A stretch of DNA of 64,000 nucleotides, from assembly GCA_934047225.1 (NCBI GenBank), contig CAKOHE010000044.1, positions 496,001 through 560,000 of the forward strand, written 5' to 3'. The notes beneath the pieces were generated by a model. The model saw only the letters and a list, made by a program, of their open reading frames with translations. It did no database searches and had not been told where the DNA came from. Shown here piece after piece: positions 29,390 to 41,084 of the stretch. Origin of the DNA: Ypsolopha sequella (lineage: Eukaryota > Arthropoda > Insecta > Lepidoptera > Ypsolophidae). Position 1 is the stretch's first letter. Each line of letters starts with the position of its first letter. Position numbers and translations under genes: made by a program.

Positions 29390-29496
29390 GAATGTTTACA
29401 CTGTTGATTGTTGGCACTTGGTGGAACTTGCAATACATAATGAACAGAAAATCGATGTGGGATCGTGGGGTAGTACAAGTGATTTTCTGTTCATTA
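29390..29496. mobile_element. 107-bp Penelope-derived micro-insertion with 12-bp TSD
   Basis: TCATAATTTAAT is duplicated at 29,378-29,389 and 29,497-29,508. The left part ('actgttgattgttggcactt' through 'ataatgaacagaaaatc') matches the left end of the Penelope element at 50,531. The right end 'gattttctgttcattat' matches its right end. Only the two outermost 3' ends remain, fused with about 25 bp between. Confidence 0.8.
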
Positions 29497-29785
29497 TCAT
29501 AATTTAATATTCTGTTAGCGTTAGTTCTAGTTTTACTCTATAAATACTTTTATACATATGTATTTATACATAGTAGCTTTAGATTATTGATCTGCACTGT
29601 TCAAAGTATTATCATGTATATTGTACTTGTTACATTTAATTTTTGATAAAGCTCTCTGTTATTTGTAACGTTACAACACACGGATGCTAAACCTACATCT
29701 TTACTAGTATTATACTTTTTGTGTATGTAAAATTGGTGCTCCTAATAAATAAATAAATAAATAAGTAAGTAATGTAATTTTCCAG

Positions 29786-29894
29786 ATTTCGTCTCTGCGC
29801 GGTGTGTTAGCGGAATTACAAGCGAAGAAGAAAGAGAGGCAATGGAGTAGACATCAAACAAGCGGGGAACTGGACGATGCTAAGATTATTGAAG
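29786..29894 (+). CDS. VWA8: VWA8 exon 10 (last in window)
   Basis: Acceptor ttccag, donor GAAG|GTATTA. It reads ISSLRGVLAELQAKKKERQW, then SRHQTSGELDDAKIIEG. Vertebrate VWA8 has LQAKGKERQWLRHQATGELD and DAKIIDG here. It enters in phase 0 and leaves in phase 1. In vertebrates the sequence continues with LTGE and then the VWA domain with its metal-binding DVSGSM motif. No such exon is visible to 64,000, so the gene must continue beyond the window unless it is truncated. Confidence 0.95.
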
Positions 29895-31310
29895 GTATTA
29901 TTCTTAAAAATGTGTGTAGGAGTGATACGTCTGTACGTGACTTTATTGAGAATGGATAAAGTTCTAGTCAACGTATCAAACTCAACGACTCAACCGCATC
30001 CGCACCGGCCACGGCAAGTGTGGCTTGTAGCATTGCAAATTTTTTAGGTGCGGTTATCACAAAAAGTTACGCGTCGTAGTTTTGTTTGATGGTAAATTGC
30101 GGTTTACCCTCTTAATTAGACATGAAGTTGCTCGCGTGTCTGCTGCAATTCCCGAGGTTTTTTCTCGTTCATTTGTCGGCCGGAGCTTTTGCTGTCAACT
30201 TGTGTTGAGTGTTTCTTCATTTTATGGCGGATGATAATGGCGGATGTGCCAACAGGAGTTGTGTTTTTAATATATTAGGTGGGTTTTGTGTTTAAATTTG
30301 GGTTATTCATTTGTGTGGAATAGTTCTATAATATTGTTTTTGTATTTCAGGAAAATTATACATATTCTTTCGGATGATTTAAAAAAGGAATTTTTTCGTC
30401 GGGTTGGTGGGAGTTCTGACTATTGTTAGATCATGGTATGTATTGCTTTCTTTGTATTTTGAGTCACTGGAATTTTGTTCTCATCGTTCCGTGTGGTAAA
30501 GGTTTTAATTTTGTCTATTCTCTTCTAATTCCAGGGTTTTCCAGATTTTCAAGTTTGAAGTTCAAGTTTTCCAGATTTTCAAGTTTTTCAAGATTTTCAA
30601 GTTTTCCAAGTTCAAGTTTGAAGTTGTATTGCCTCGTTGGTGATTTATCCAGCTGGCAGAGAAATGACCGCCGCGTGGTGTACGCAGTAAGCAGTTTCCT
30701 TTGTCTGCGTGGACGGGGATCGTTGACCTTGAAAGGGGGCAGCGGACGGCGTGCCATTTCCTGTTGTGAATATTGGAGAATTCAAGTATGTGTTGGAATT
30801 TTTATTTTTAACCACACACAATTAAGGTACCTAGGACGGTATGATTTCAGGACACTTAGTTATGTGTCCTATTAGTAACCAAGTGTAAATTCTTCTTCCT
30901 GTTTCACTGAATAACCCAAACTGTAAAATTTAATGTTCCGTAATATTTTTCCTGGTAGAACTGAATGGTTTACCAGACGATTTAGTTTAAAGAGTATGAT
31001 CGACAAATAGGTATTATGTAGTTGGATCCACGGCTCCCCTGAGCTAGATTTTATTTTGGAAATTATTTTCCTTGTTTGTTTACAAGTTTTGTTACTCTTA
31101 AAGTTTTTTTTTAATGTAATTATTAGTATAATACCATGTACCGATTAATCAGCCCCTGTTCACAATCTTATAAATCTGACTGCGGATCTTAAATGTGCAG
31201 TCTATTATATTCCATGACAAGTCGGGTGGTTCGTTGTACTCACAATATATGTATGTCACCCGTAAAGTAATTCAGACATTGTATAAAATACCTTGTGATT
31301 CTTTACAATA
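29895..31310 (+). other. Region before the minisatellite
   Basis: No recognised gene. 30,530-30,625 is a microrepeat of 'ttttccagattttcaagt'-type units. The frame at 30,423-30,875 only mirrors it (FSRFSS repeats). Origin unknown. Confidence 0.4.
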
Positions 31311-32510
31311 CACTGCAATTATGTAATAAAGATGCAAGAACTGTGATTTGATCTAACAGTGTATCAGTTAAGAGTTATAGCATACAAAGGAACTGCAATT
31401 ATGTAATAAAGATGCAAGAACTGTGATTTGATCTAACAGTGTATCAGTTAAGAGTTATAGCATACAAAGGAACTGCAATTATGTAATAAAGATGCAAGAA
31501 CTTGGATTTGATCTAACAGTGTATCAGTTAAGAGTTATAGCATACAAAGGAACTGCAATTATGTAATAAAGATGCAAGAACTGTGATTTGATCTAACAGT
31601 GTATCAGTTAAGAGTTATAGCATACAAAGGAACTGCAATTATGTAATAAAGATGCAAGAACTTGGATTTGATCTAACAGTGTATCAGTTAAGAGTTATAG
31701 CATACAAAGGAACTGCAATTATGTAATAAAGATGCAAGAACTGTGATTTGATCTAACAGTGTATCAGTTAAGAGTTATAGCATACAAAGGAACTGCAATT
31801 ATGTAATAAAGATGCAAGAACTGTGATTTGATCTAACAGTGTATCAGTTAAGAGTTATAGCATACAAAGGAACTGCAATTATGTAATAAAGATGCAAGAA
31901 CTGTGATTTGATCTAACAGTGTATCAGTTAAGAGTTATAGCATACAAAGGAACTGCAATTATGTAATAAAGATGCAAGAACTGTGATTTGATCTAACAGT
32001 GTATCAGTTAAGAGTTATAGCATACAAAGGAACTGCAATTATGTAATAAAGATGCAAGAACTGTGATTTGATCTAACAGTGTATCAGTTAAGAGTTATAG
32101 CATACAAAGGAACTGCAATTATGTAATAAAGATGCAAGAACTGTGATTTGATCTAACAGTGTATCAGTTAAGAGTTATAGCATACAAAGGAACTGCAATT
32201 ATGTAATAAAGATGCAAGAACTGTGATTTGATCTAACAGTGTATCAGTTAAGAGTTATATCATACAAAGGAACTGCAATTATGTAATAAAGATGCAAGAA
32301 CTGTGATTTGATCTAACAGTGTATCAGTTAAGAGTTATAGCATACAAAGGAACTGCAATTATGTAATAAAGATGCAAGAACTTGGATTTGATCTAACAGT
32401 GTATCAGTTAAGAGTTATAGCATACAAAGGAACTGCAATTATGTAATAAAGATGCAAGAACTGTGATTTGATCTAACAGTGTATCAGTTAAGAGTTATAG
32501 CATACAAAGC
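31311..32510 (+). repeat. Minisatellite, 15 exact-length copies of an 80-bp unit
   Basis: The unit contains 'tgcaattatgtaataaagat' and 'tctaacagtgtatcagttaa'. Fifteen head-to-tail copies fill exactly 1,200 bp. Copies 3, 5 and 14 share a TGTG-to-TTGG change, and copy 12 has one G-to-T change (TTATAG to TTATAT); otherwise I see almost no differences. The unit is not a multiple of three and no long frame runs through it. Confidence 0.95.
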
Positions 32511-32714
32511 TGCACTTTCAGAGAACAGAGACAAGTACCTTTCCAAAAAAGAAATAGCATCAATGTGGTGGTGGACATCTTTCAAAAAAAGATGCCCTGT
32601 ATGCTGACAGATTTTCTGCAACTCTTATTTTTGTATTAAAACTCTTTTTTTGTTTTAAAAGAGAAACTGTTTGATTGAATTTGTATTGTTTTTGGACTTA
32701 AACCCCCTGTTATT

Positions 32715-32965
32715 ATGGGTATCACGATATTACCTAACCTATGTCACGATATTACCTGACTTTATCACGATATTGCCTAATGTGGTAATGGTTTTAGTTT
32801 TTATATTTGTGTAGATCGTACAGTAATTGAATACTGATAAATAATAGCACTTTGGTTAGGAAAAGAATACGCACATAAGAGATGATCAAACGTGCCCCTT
32901 CAGCTATTCTCATATTCAAGTTTTCAATAAATTTTCATTTCGTATCACGATAATACCTGACTCTA
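32715..32965 (+). repeat. Four spaced copies of an 18-bp motif
   Basis: The motif 'tatcacgatattacctaac', with small changes, occurs at about 32,719, 32,742, 32,765 and 32,944. The first three are spaced by about 23 bp. Confidence 0.7.
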
Positions 32966-32969
32966 CCCT

Positions 32970-33092
32970 ACAGTTCTTGTCAAATTTAAATGTACCTCCG
33001 AAGTCCTTCTATGTCTCTGTCTATTTCTCCCTTTTATCTATGTCTCTCTATCCGTCTCGCCGAACGCATTTAAATTTGACAAGAACTGTACA
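32970..33092. mobile_element. Short fold-back element
   Basis: TACAGTTCTTGTCAAATTTA and its inverse bound a 75-bp pyrimidine-rich loop with repeated TATGTCTCT. Termini are about 24 bp and perfect or nearly so. Confidence 0.7.
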
Positions 33093-33327
33093 TACTTACG
33101 CGACTTTTATGTTAACTAAGTAAAATTTTATGTAAGCATTTCAGCCACTATCACTCCTGACTAACGTGTATCATTGCTAAACAATTTATTTATTTAAAAT
33201 TTTTGCTCGGTCTCATGAATAAAGAAAGCTAAATGGAGACCACGTTGTCACTACAAATCGAAAAAAATGGCTTATTATCGTGAGAATAAGACTACTTGAA
33301 AATATATTTAATATTGTATCAACCCAC

Positions 33328-33498
33328 CATTATAGCTTGAATGTAAATAAGCGTGCACGCCTCTAAGCAGCAACACAGGTTGATACTCAGAGGGTACAAC
33401 TTGCTGGTCTCTCTGAACTGCTTGGTGTGCTCGCTCCACATAAGCCACATTATTGTTGAGGACAAAAGTGCAATGGAAATACCGCTGGCGATGAAAAT
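33328..33498 (-). CDS. Candidate exon of an unrecognised membrane protein
   Basis: On the minus strand an acceptor TTTCTTGCAG and a donor ATG|GTGGGT enclose 171 bp, exactly 57 codons in phase 0. The peptide begins IFIASGISIALLSSTIMWLM and ends LCCCLEACTLIYIQAIM: two hydrophobic segments separated by a polar loop (WSEHTKQFRETSKLYPLS). Base composition is more balanced than the AT-rich surroundings, as expected for coding sequence. I do not recognise the family. No neighbouring exons were found. It could be part of a gene nested antisense in VWA8, or a chance open frame. Confidence 0.3.
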
Positions 33499-33747
33499 CT
33501 GCAAGAAATTCATTAATAATACCCGTTTTCACTTATCTTAGGAGACGCTTTATTCAGACGTCTAAATATTCAGTAGTTGCCAAAAATACGTTTTACCAAC
33601 TCCTAGGTCAAGACTATCGGCACTCTTTGCTAAGCAAAATTAAATATAAGAGTTTTGGTGAATGCACGCTTCCTGCTTCCTAAGCTACGCAGTTATTTAA
33701 AGATGACCCTGTTATTGAAAAAACTATAACAATAAAGGGATGAACAC

Positions 33748-34873
33748 TTGAGATAATATTTTGCATTTAAAAGTCAACACAGAAAGGAATTGTTGAACAA
33801 ATAATGTAAAAAATATGAAAACCATGTTGTTCTATTCTAAAGGGATTAATTATCTACTGTTCAATGTGGCGATAGCTTTGTTTATTTTTTTCTTTGAATA
33901 ATTTTTTACTAAGATAACAAATAGATTAATACAAGGTTTTACTTAAGAGGTCCCTTTACCCCTGTATTTTTCTTAAAATTCATACAATAGGTATAAACCG
34001 AATGTGAAGTCTACAGCTTATTTTCTTCATATCTTTTTTCATGAGTATATTCTAGTGACATCTAACTACGTCTCTATACAGCCCAAAAAGCAAAATTTGA
34101 TAAAACACCATCATAATAGCTGTCAGGCTATCGTCAATATTGCCTCGTTTTTACGCAAAGTTTAACAAGTTTGTATATTTTTATCTAAACTGGAAATAAA
34201 AAAGAGAAAAATACAGGTGCCGTTCATGTTAAGATGACTAACTTTACACACTTTGCTAAGTATAAACAATTACCGTTTCATGGAAAACTGTTTTGACCTG
34301 AAACCATTTCACAAATTCAATTAACTTATTTTGAATATCTTGTCATCTTGCACTTCTTGATGAGAAATACAATTTCAATAAGTAAAAATACAACTTTTAG
34401 TTAAGAAAACTTATAGTTAAAAGTCTGCTGTATGCATTAACATATTTTTAATTATATTACAATAGTAATAAAATAATTGGCTTATCCGTCGTCGTGATAC
34501 CAGCCGTAAATTTTTTAAATAATCTGATATCACGCTTTCCACCCCAACCCAATTATTTTGAAGATACCATAATATCATTAAAATATGTTTATGCACATAG
34601 CAAACTTTTAACAATAAAATGTCTTAGCTAAAAGTTGTACTTTACCGTTATAATTATTTCTTAATATTTTGTTACAAATTCGGAGAACCTTGTATGAAAA
34701 TATTTGTTATCTTTGTAACAAAGAAAAAAAAATAATAAACAAAGCTATCGCCACATTGAACAAACAGTAAATTATTAATCCCTTTAGAATAGAAAGATAT
34801 GGTTTTATATTTTTTACATTATTTGTTCTACAGTTCCTTTCTGTGCTTTCTTTCAAATGCAAAATATTATGTG
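33748..34873. mobile_element. 1.1-kb fold-back element
   Basis: 'caatgtggcgatagctttgt' and 'tattctaaagggattaat' in the left arm (33,748-33,950) are inverted at 34,687-34,873. A 740-bp AT-rich interior separates the arms. Non-coding; the minus frame at 34,707-35,060 is not convincing. Confidence 0.68.
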
Positions 34874-35814
34874 AAGTGTCGATCTCTATATTTTCATAAG
34901 GAGAAAATTTGTATGAAAAAGTTAAACAAAAGGCCATAAAAACGTTATAATATGTATATTTTACAGGGCTGTAAATATTAGCATTTATTGATTTTACCCA
35001 GAAAAATTGCCTAGACAAACGGACAAACAGACAAACATAGGGACAACAAATTAATCCCAAAAGAGTTTTGTTTTTTCATTTTGCGTAAAGGGACCTGAAC
35101 ATTTCAAACTATGATACAAATAGATTTTTTATATTTTAAACACTTGGCGATTTATCCCAAGGGTAAACAGGTGTCCCAAAAGTCAACGCTTTCCCTTGGA
35201 AGGCTGGTAGGCCAGCTCATGACTGATCAGAATATCAAATTATGACCTCAGCAAAAAGTAGATAGTCTTCGAGTTGATGGTACTTTTATAAATTCGAATA
35301 GATTTCTGAGAGTCAAAGCTAACCAGTTCTAAATTCTAAGAATAAAATTTTTGTTGCGCAACTCTGAATAGTCATGCTATTGATAAAGTCAAAAATAAAC
35401 CTTGAAATGCTGTTACATCAGGAAGAAAAATAAAAACCCAATTTATGAGCAATTTTTTGTAATTAGGTTAGTTCGATACCACACCCTGAAAAAAATTGTC
35501 CAATCTTAGTTTTGCAAATTGTCTTAAATAACGCCTCATCAAATATTGTTTTTTAAATGATCTGGCAATTTATGTGTATTACTTTTGAAAAAAAGTTATT
35601 GCTATTTTACTACCAAAGGAGCTGCGTATTTTTTAAAATAATTAGAATTTAGAATGAAAGAGTGGCGGGCAGTAAAAATATTTGACGTTCATTAGAAATG
35701 CCATTTAACACGCGTTAGAGTGAGATAAATAGTGACGCTATTTAAAATGAGTTGGAATGAGATAGTAACGCAGTTAAACGTAAAAACACGTCAACCTTGA
35801 TAGACACATTTCAT

Positions 35815-35992
35815 AATCACAAGATTATATTTGTTTTCATTTCCTCACACTATGCATTGAAAAACGTAGTATGATACACGGGCGTAAAAGCAATAAATTA
35901 CTCGGTTACGTTTAAAACACTCGCTACGCTCGTGTTTTAAATCGTCCTCGTAATGTATTCCTTTTCGCCCTAGTAGCATAAACTACTAATAT
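35815..35992 (+). repeat. 0.4-kb repeat family, copy B (3' part only)
   Basis: Matches the last 180 bp of copy A, from 'cacaagattatatttgtttt' to 'gtagcataaactacta'. Confidence 0.75.
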
Positions 35993-36590
35993 AGACAGGT
36001 ATAAATGAATACCAATTGATCTAACAACGCCTAGACCAAACCTCTGGACCTAGGAACATCCTTGTATGATGTAGACATCCGCTAAGAAAGGGATTTTCAA
36101 AAATTCTTTTGGGATCAAAATAAACAGGATTCAGGCGAGCAATGCTGGGCGGCGTTGGCTAGTAAAAAGCAAAGCTTACTCCACTGAGTTTCTTGATGAG
36201 TAAATATTATATTTCGATTGTAACCTGTATTTGGCATGACAATTTGATTTTAAATAATTTGACCTCCTTATTTTTTGTATTTATTTGTCATTTTTTTTAC
36301 CAATATAAATACTTACGTATTTTATTCGTTACAATACTGTAATATTTTTTGTATTAATGTTGTACTTACTTTAAGCTACCTTGTTTTTTTGTAAGGTTGA
36401 CGATGCGATTTACTGAAATCCTTACAAAATAACGATTACCCAGTTCGTAGACCAAACGCTTTATTGAAATGTCAACCACAAATAAAACAGACCAACAGTA
36501 CACATTCAGACCGAAAGAGTTTTTTGTTATACAACTCAATAAAACCTTTATTCCAATCCAATGCATTTTTTATACAAATTGAAGCATTTG
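35993..36590. other. Non-coding stretch
   Basis: No gene is visible. 36,040-36,130 resembles the 5' part of the Helitron at 43.9 kb ('gatgtagacatccgctaag'). Confidence 0.4.
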
Positions 36591-36803
36591 AAGGTAAGGC
36601 ACCGGACACACACCGCGTGGTCTAAAGTTCTGCGTTCTGCGCTCCGACAAACAATCAGAAGGTGCGTTCTCCTTGACCGTCGCGGTCTGTCTGTGTAAAG
36701 ATCCAAGCCAAGCCATCATCGCGTAGAATACAATGAACGCGGAACGCAAAACTTGGAACGCGGAGCTCTAGACCGCTGCTCGCTGTGTGTTCGGCACCTT
36801 ATA
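36591..36803. mobile_element. Fold-back MITE
   Basis: AAGGCACCGGACACACA with GTGGTCTA is inverted at the right end (GCACCTT). Repeated GTTCTGCG/GGAACGC motifs lie inside. Confidence 0.68.
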
Positions 36804-38098
36804 AAACTGCACCGAGACACCTGCATGGTTGCATCCTACAAAGTGCATGAAGTCTGATCGAACGGCCAAAGAAATATAAGTCAGTTAAAAGTGAATACTT
36901 CCTTTAGTTCAACTTTGAAGACGGTATGGTGTGATTTTATAATAGTATTTTGTGCAACTGTCATATAATGCACGAGTACTTGTTTACGAAATGAAGAAGA
37001 GTTTCGTTATAGTTTTGCACGAGTGTCACAATGACTAATTATGTTCAGTTGCACACAATACTTTATTTACGACCATCAAAAATATCGTCTTCGTGTGACA
37101 TTATTTATAATGTTTTCAACTAACAATTTTACGAAAACTGAGAAGAAGAACACTCGTTCTTGAAAATCAGGTGCGTCGTCTGGTAATGCTGCCTTAGGAT
37201 CAATCAAAAGCCACAAGGATAAAGGTGGCGTGGCTTAAGAAATAACGACGGTACTTATTTCTGTTCACTGTTGTTGATTGGCTCTCTAGCGGTGTTATAA
37301 TAATTTGGGCCAATCACAGCGCAGAATCGCGGTGTTATAGTATAATGTTACAACATCGGATAAACATTGGCGATACTTTTGGTTGTAATTAAGTAATGTA
37401 TGGGTGTAGATATAATATTTTTAAATTGCGTCTGGTAATTTAAAGGGACGTTTTTTTACTTTGATTACGTGCAAGAGGACGAATTCGTCTAACGTAACAA
37501 TATATTTGTGTTGTTATATATATTTTTCGATAGTAAGAGGATTAAAGTGAGTCAGGTCAGACCAGGATTCTTAGAAAATCTTTGAAGAAATATAATATAC
37601 GAAAGTAATTTACATGTACGGTAAAATACCGCTTTTGGCATAAGTAAAATTTTATCTCATCAAAGACGTTGTTTACAAAAATTATGCTATTTAAAAATAG
37701 TTCATTGCTATATCTACGCCTTGAGCAGATTTTTAAGAATTATTCTAGTAAGTAAATAATGTTTTTTTTTCTTAAGTGGCAGCACTTTCGCAGCATATAG
37801 CGCCTTAATATAAAGCAATGTTAAGGCCCTGCCCATCCAACACAACCATCTTATTAAGTGATTATGAATCCAATAATATTGTCAGAAAGTCTTCATTAAA
37901 ACGCTCGCTTCGTGCGCTGCGAGCACGCATAAATATCAGTGAATTTGCAAGGTTTTACTAATAATTTTTACGAGCGGCTAACAGAAGGCACTATGCTCCC
38001 GTCCCATACAAAGGAGGAGCATTATTTCAAGTTTTTTTTTTTTTCCATATATTTTGATCTAGTACACCCCTTTCAGATGTGCACTCTTACGAGATACC
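36804..38098. other. AT-rich non-coding stretch
   Basis: No gene recognised. 37,960-38,098 is the right-hand part of the repeat seen again at 39,640-39,740, interrupted by the TTAA element that follows. Confidence 0.45.
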
Positions 38099-38102
38099 TT
38101 AA

Positions 38103-38486
38103 GAGTCGGAGTTCCGAGATTCGGCAAAACAGGGTTCGGGCTTATGGCTTTTTAAGATAGTAAAATATTAATTTCTGAACAAAATAAATACCACTTGTTA
38201 CCGTACAAGATGAAGTGCAGGTTCATTAAAAAAAATCTTGGCATTAATGTATAGTAACTTCAGAAAAAAAAACAGGATTTTCAAGTTCAGTTATTCAAGA
38301 GATTTTCTTGAAATTTCTGTTTTTTTTTCTGAAGTTACTTACTATACATTATTGCCGTGATTTTTTTTAATGAACCTGCACTTCATCTTGTAAGGTAACA
38401 AGTGGTATTTATTTTGTTCAGAAATTTGAATTTTTACAGTCTTAAAAAGCCATAACCCCGAACCCCGAATCTCGGAACACCGACCC
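38103..38486. mobile_element. 384-bp inverted-repeat element with TTAA duplication
   Basis: TTAA at 38,099-38,102 and 38,487-38,490. Termini GAGTCGG...CCGACCC. Nearly the whole unit folds back: 'gatgaagtgcaggttcatta' is matched by its inverse, as is 'tatagtaacttcagaaaaaa'. Same terminal style (GRGTC plus TTAA) as 11,941-12,595. Non-coding. Confidence 0.75.
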
Positions 38487-38490
38487 TTAA

Positions 38491-38603
38491 GTTTAGTTCA
38501 TGTACGTTTATTATCAAACAAAGTTTATTTTTTCAAGATTAAATTTGACTTGTAAATGTAGGTAGGTACTTACCTATTTTACAAAATAAACTATTTGAAT
38601 TTA
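38491..38603 (+). repeat. LINE-3'-end-like repeat, copy 2 (3' part)
   Basis: 'tttagttcatgtacgttta' through 'aataaactatttgaattt', as at 7,975 and 41,428. Confidence 0.55.
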
Positions 38604-38825
38604 ATGGTCTCGTAATTTCATTAAAAATACCAAGAGAAAACTGAAACTTACCAGCTAATTGAGAAAATGCTAAAAAAAGGTGTTGTAAAAGTTGGTGTCA
38701 GAAAGATTAACCTATGCCAAACAGTGGGCGGATACAGTCCTTTCCTTTCCGCAATCGTAAATTCACTTAATTATGCGAATCTTAAACTAATTAGTCTTTC
38801 TGTCTGCCCTCTAGCATGTTATCGG

Positions 38826-39186
38826 TCATGTGTATATATGTCACAGTCAAAAGTCATAACTGGTCAAAACTACTTTTGACTGCGAGAATGAGTCAGTCAA
38901 AATTTTGACTAAGGACGTAGTGTTGACTGATATTCGCAGGCGAAATTAGTTTTCCGGATGTCCTGCAGCGCAGAAGAGAGCCGGTAGGTTAGGTTAGAAG
39001 GTTAGGTAAGGCAAGTCGCGGAACCGCGACCGCCATACCTGACCTTCGTGGTTATTTTTTATGACAACCCAGAAATACTTTTTAAACAAACTTCAGACTT
39101 TTTACTTCAGACCAACTTCGTTTTGACTGATTTTCGCAGTCAAAACTACTTTTGACCGGGTATGAGTTTTGACTGCAACATATATA
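38826..39186. mobile_element. Fold-back MITE
   Basis: 'ggtcaaaactacttttgact' and 'atgtcacagtcaaaagtcat' are inverted near the right end. The central part contains 'ggttaggttagaaggttagg'. Confidence 0.68.
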
Positions 39187-39787
39187 GTGTGTCCCTCGCA
39201 CAAGTGCACATCCGAAAAGGGATGAAACTAGACCTCATTTTATCGACAAAAAATGTTTTTTTTTTTTTAGAAAATCTTTGTTAAATAACTTTACGTTTTA
39301 AATTTTTTTTTGCCTACCACGGAGACTATGTATAAAATATGTCATAACTTTTGATCTATCGCGAGTAATGCAATGAAATAAAACTTTTATAATCCTTAAG
39401 AATAGACGTTGCATACCAAATCAAAAACAAAACATTATCAACTACCATTACCATAAAAATTCTAAAAGATTATTTCTTTAATTTTTTCGTCTTTTTTTAG
39501 TAATAGTCAATTTTTTCAAAATAATGTCACCGTTTTACTAAACTTTATTCCTATTTATCATTGCCTATTCCATTATCTTTCTAACAAAAAAAAATACAAC
39601 GTTCTATCATAAATACAATATTTTCTACGAGCAGTTAACCAAAGGCGTCGCGTCCCATACAAAGATACTCAGGTGAAGTATTTCTTCAAGATTAAAAAAA
39701 CAATTAAAAAAAATATATACCTATATTATTTTTCGATAGTTTCACCCACTTTCGGATGTGCACTTGTACGAGGGACACACTGTATAT
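39182..39787. mobile_element. Fold-back element with 'gtgtgtccctcg' termini
   Basis: AGTGTGTCCCTCGCACAAGT on the left is inverted at the right end (ACTTGTACGAGGGACACACT). It abuts the preceding MITE. Its right arm matches 37,960-38,098. Confidence 0.68.
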
Positions 39788-39964
39788 CTGCTTGACTGTC
39801 TGTGTCACGAAATTCGCAGTCACCGATAATACGGTTACTAACCTTCGAGAACGGAAGTCGACTGGTTTTCCTTACTTTTACCGTCTTATCGCATTACCGA
39901 CTTTAAAACTTACTATAATCGGCTCTATTTAAAGTAATTTAAATTTTAATTTTGGGCGCATAGA

Positions 39965-40200
39965 GAGGATGAATGAAAGTAGAGTGACAAAAGAAATTTG
40001 TAGTGCGCAATTGGAAGGTAAAGTTCGACCGGGCTGCCCTAGGACTTATGCCAACCAAATTGATGACATACTGAAGAAAGACCAAGTCAAAAGTACCCAG
40101 AATAAAAGGGCGTGTATGCCTAGATTTATGGATGTGGGAGAAGCGAAAGAAATTTTGTCGAGATCGTAGCAGTTAGAAATCTGTAATCTCTACCTACCCC
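39965..40200 (+). pseudogene. RTE-like LINE fragment 3 (end of RT ORF)
   Basis: Reads MNESRVTKEICSAQLEGKVR, then PGCPRTYANQIDDILKKDQV and CMPRFMDVGEAKEI. An RT-tail peptide of this kind (ESRV.KEI, G..RPGRPR-like, MDV.EAK) is frequent in Lepidoptera. Related short fragments lie at 12.8 and 13.9 kb. Confidence 0.5.
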
Positions 40201-40321
40201 TCTCTAGGTGATAGGCGTGAGTATATGTATTTTTAGAGTCAAACTATGCGTCTAAATAGATGTACAACTTCGCCGAATAACCAATGAATTTCCTCGGGGA
40301 ACCAAAAAGCAATTAACTTTT

Positions 40322-40643
40322 TTTCAATGCAAGTGCTCGTAAAGGCCCACTTTTTATGCATCAAAACCGAACAGAAAGTCGATTATTTTGCCCTAGGGCT
40401 TTCTTATTATTATTTTTTAATTTATTTACAATGGTTGGCTAACCTGCAGCCTTTCCTGTGTACCATACATGTTCTACTTTTTTTTTCACTGTTTAGCGGC
40501 TCTGGATACAGTCTTTTTGAGCCAATCATAATTTAAAGTTCACAAGATTATATTTGTTTTATTTCCTCACACTATGCATTGAAAAACGTAGTATGATACA
40601 CGGGCGTAAGAGTTTCGCCCTTGTAGCATAAACTACTATTATA
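40322..40643 (+). repeat. 0.4-kb repeat family, copy C (internally deleted)
   Basis: Matches copy A, but the hairpin between 'acacgggcgtaag' and 'gcccttgtagcata' is deleted. Confidence 0.75.
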
Positions 40644-41084
40644 GGCAAAGGCAATCTTCTTGTATTTTTTACTGGACATCAAGGTTATAATAATAACTGT
40701 CCCATAATATCAAAGATACCGTGCAAACAAAATCATCAAGTGGAGCTGAAAAACTATTAACTAGTTATTGTGTAAGCAGGCCTCTTCAATTGATCTACGA
40801 TTTTTGGGAAGTCATGGTTTTGCCTTGCCTCGTGACCACAAACAACAGCCGGTCTCAAATTACAATCGACATTAAAGCCGGAACTAATTAATTTTCATTT
40901 TCAATTCTTGTACGAAAATTAGCCTTTTTTGTTCTGGCACTGGCATCGTCTTTAATGGGATTGGCAGATCGAAAAAACGTCTCCGTGTTTTGATTGGTTT
41001 TAATGGATAATGGTTGACTTTGATTGGTGGTTCGTTTCCTTCCATCTTACATAGGTAGCGTTCCTAAACACCGGGGTAAAGGTA

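Noticed and set aside
30423..30875. 150-codon frame with FSRFSS repeats
   Set aside because: Produced by a short nucleotide microrepeat; composition does not look like a protein.
31311..32510. CRISPR-like array
   Set aside because: The 80-bp units are contiguous with no variable spacers, and the genome is eukaryotic. It is a minisatellite.
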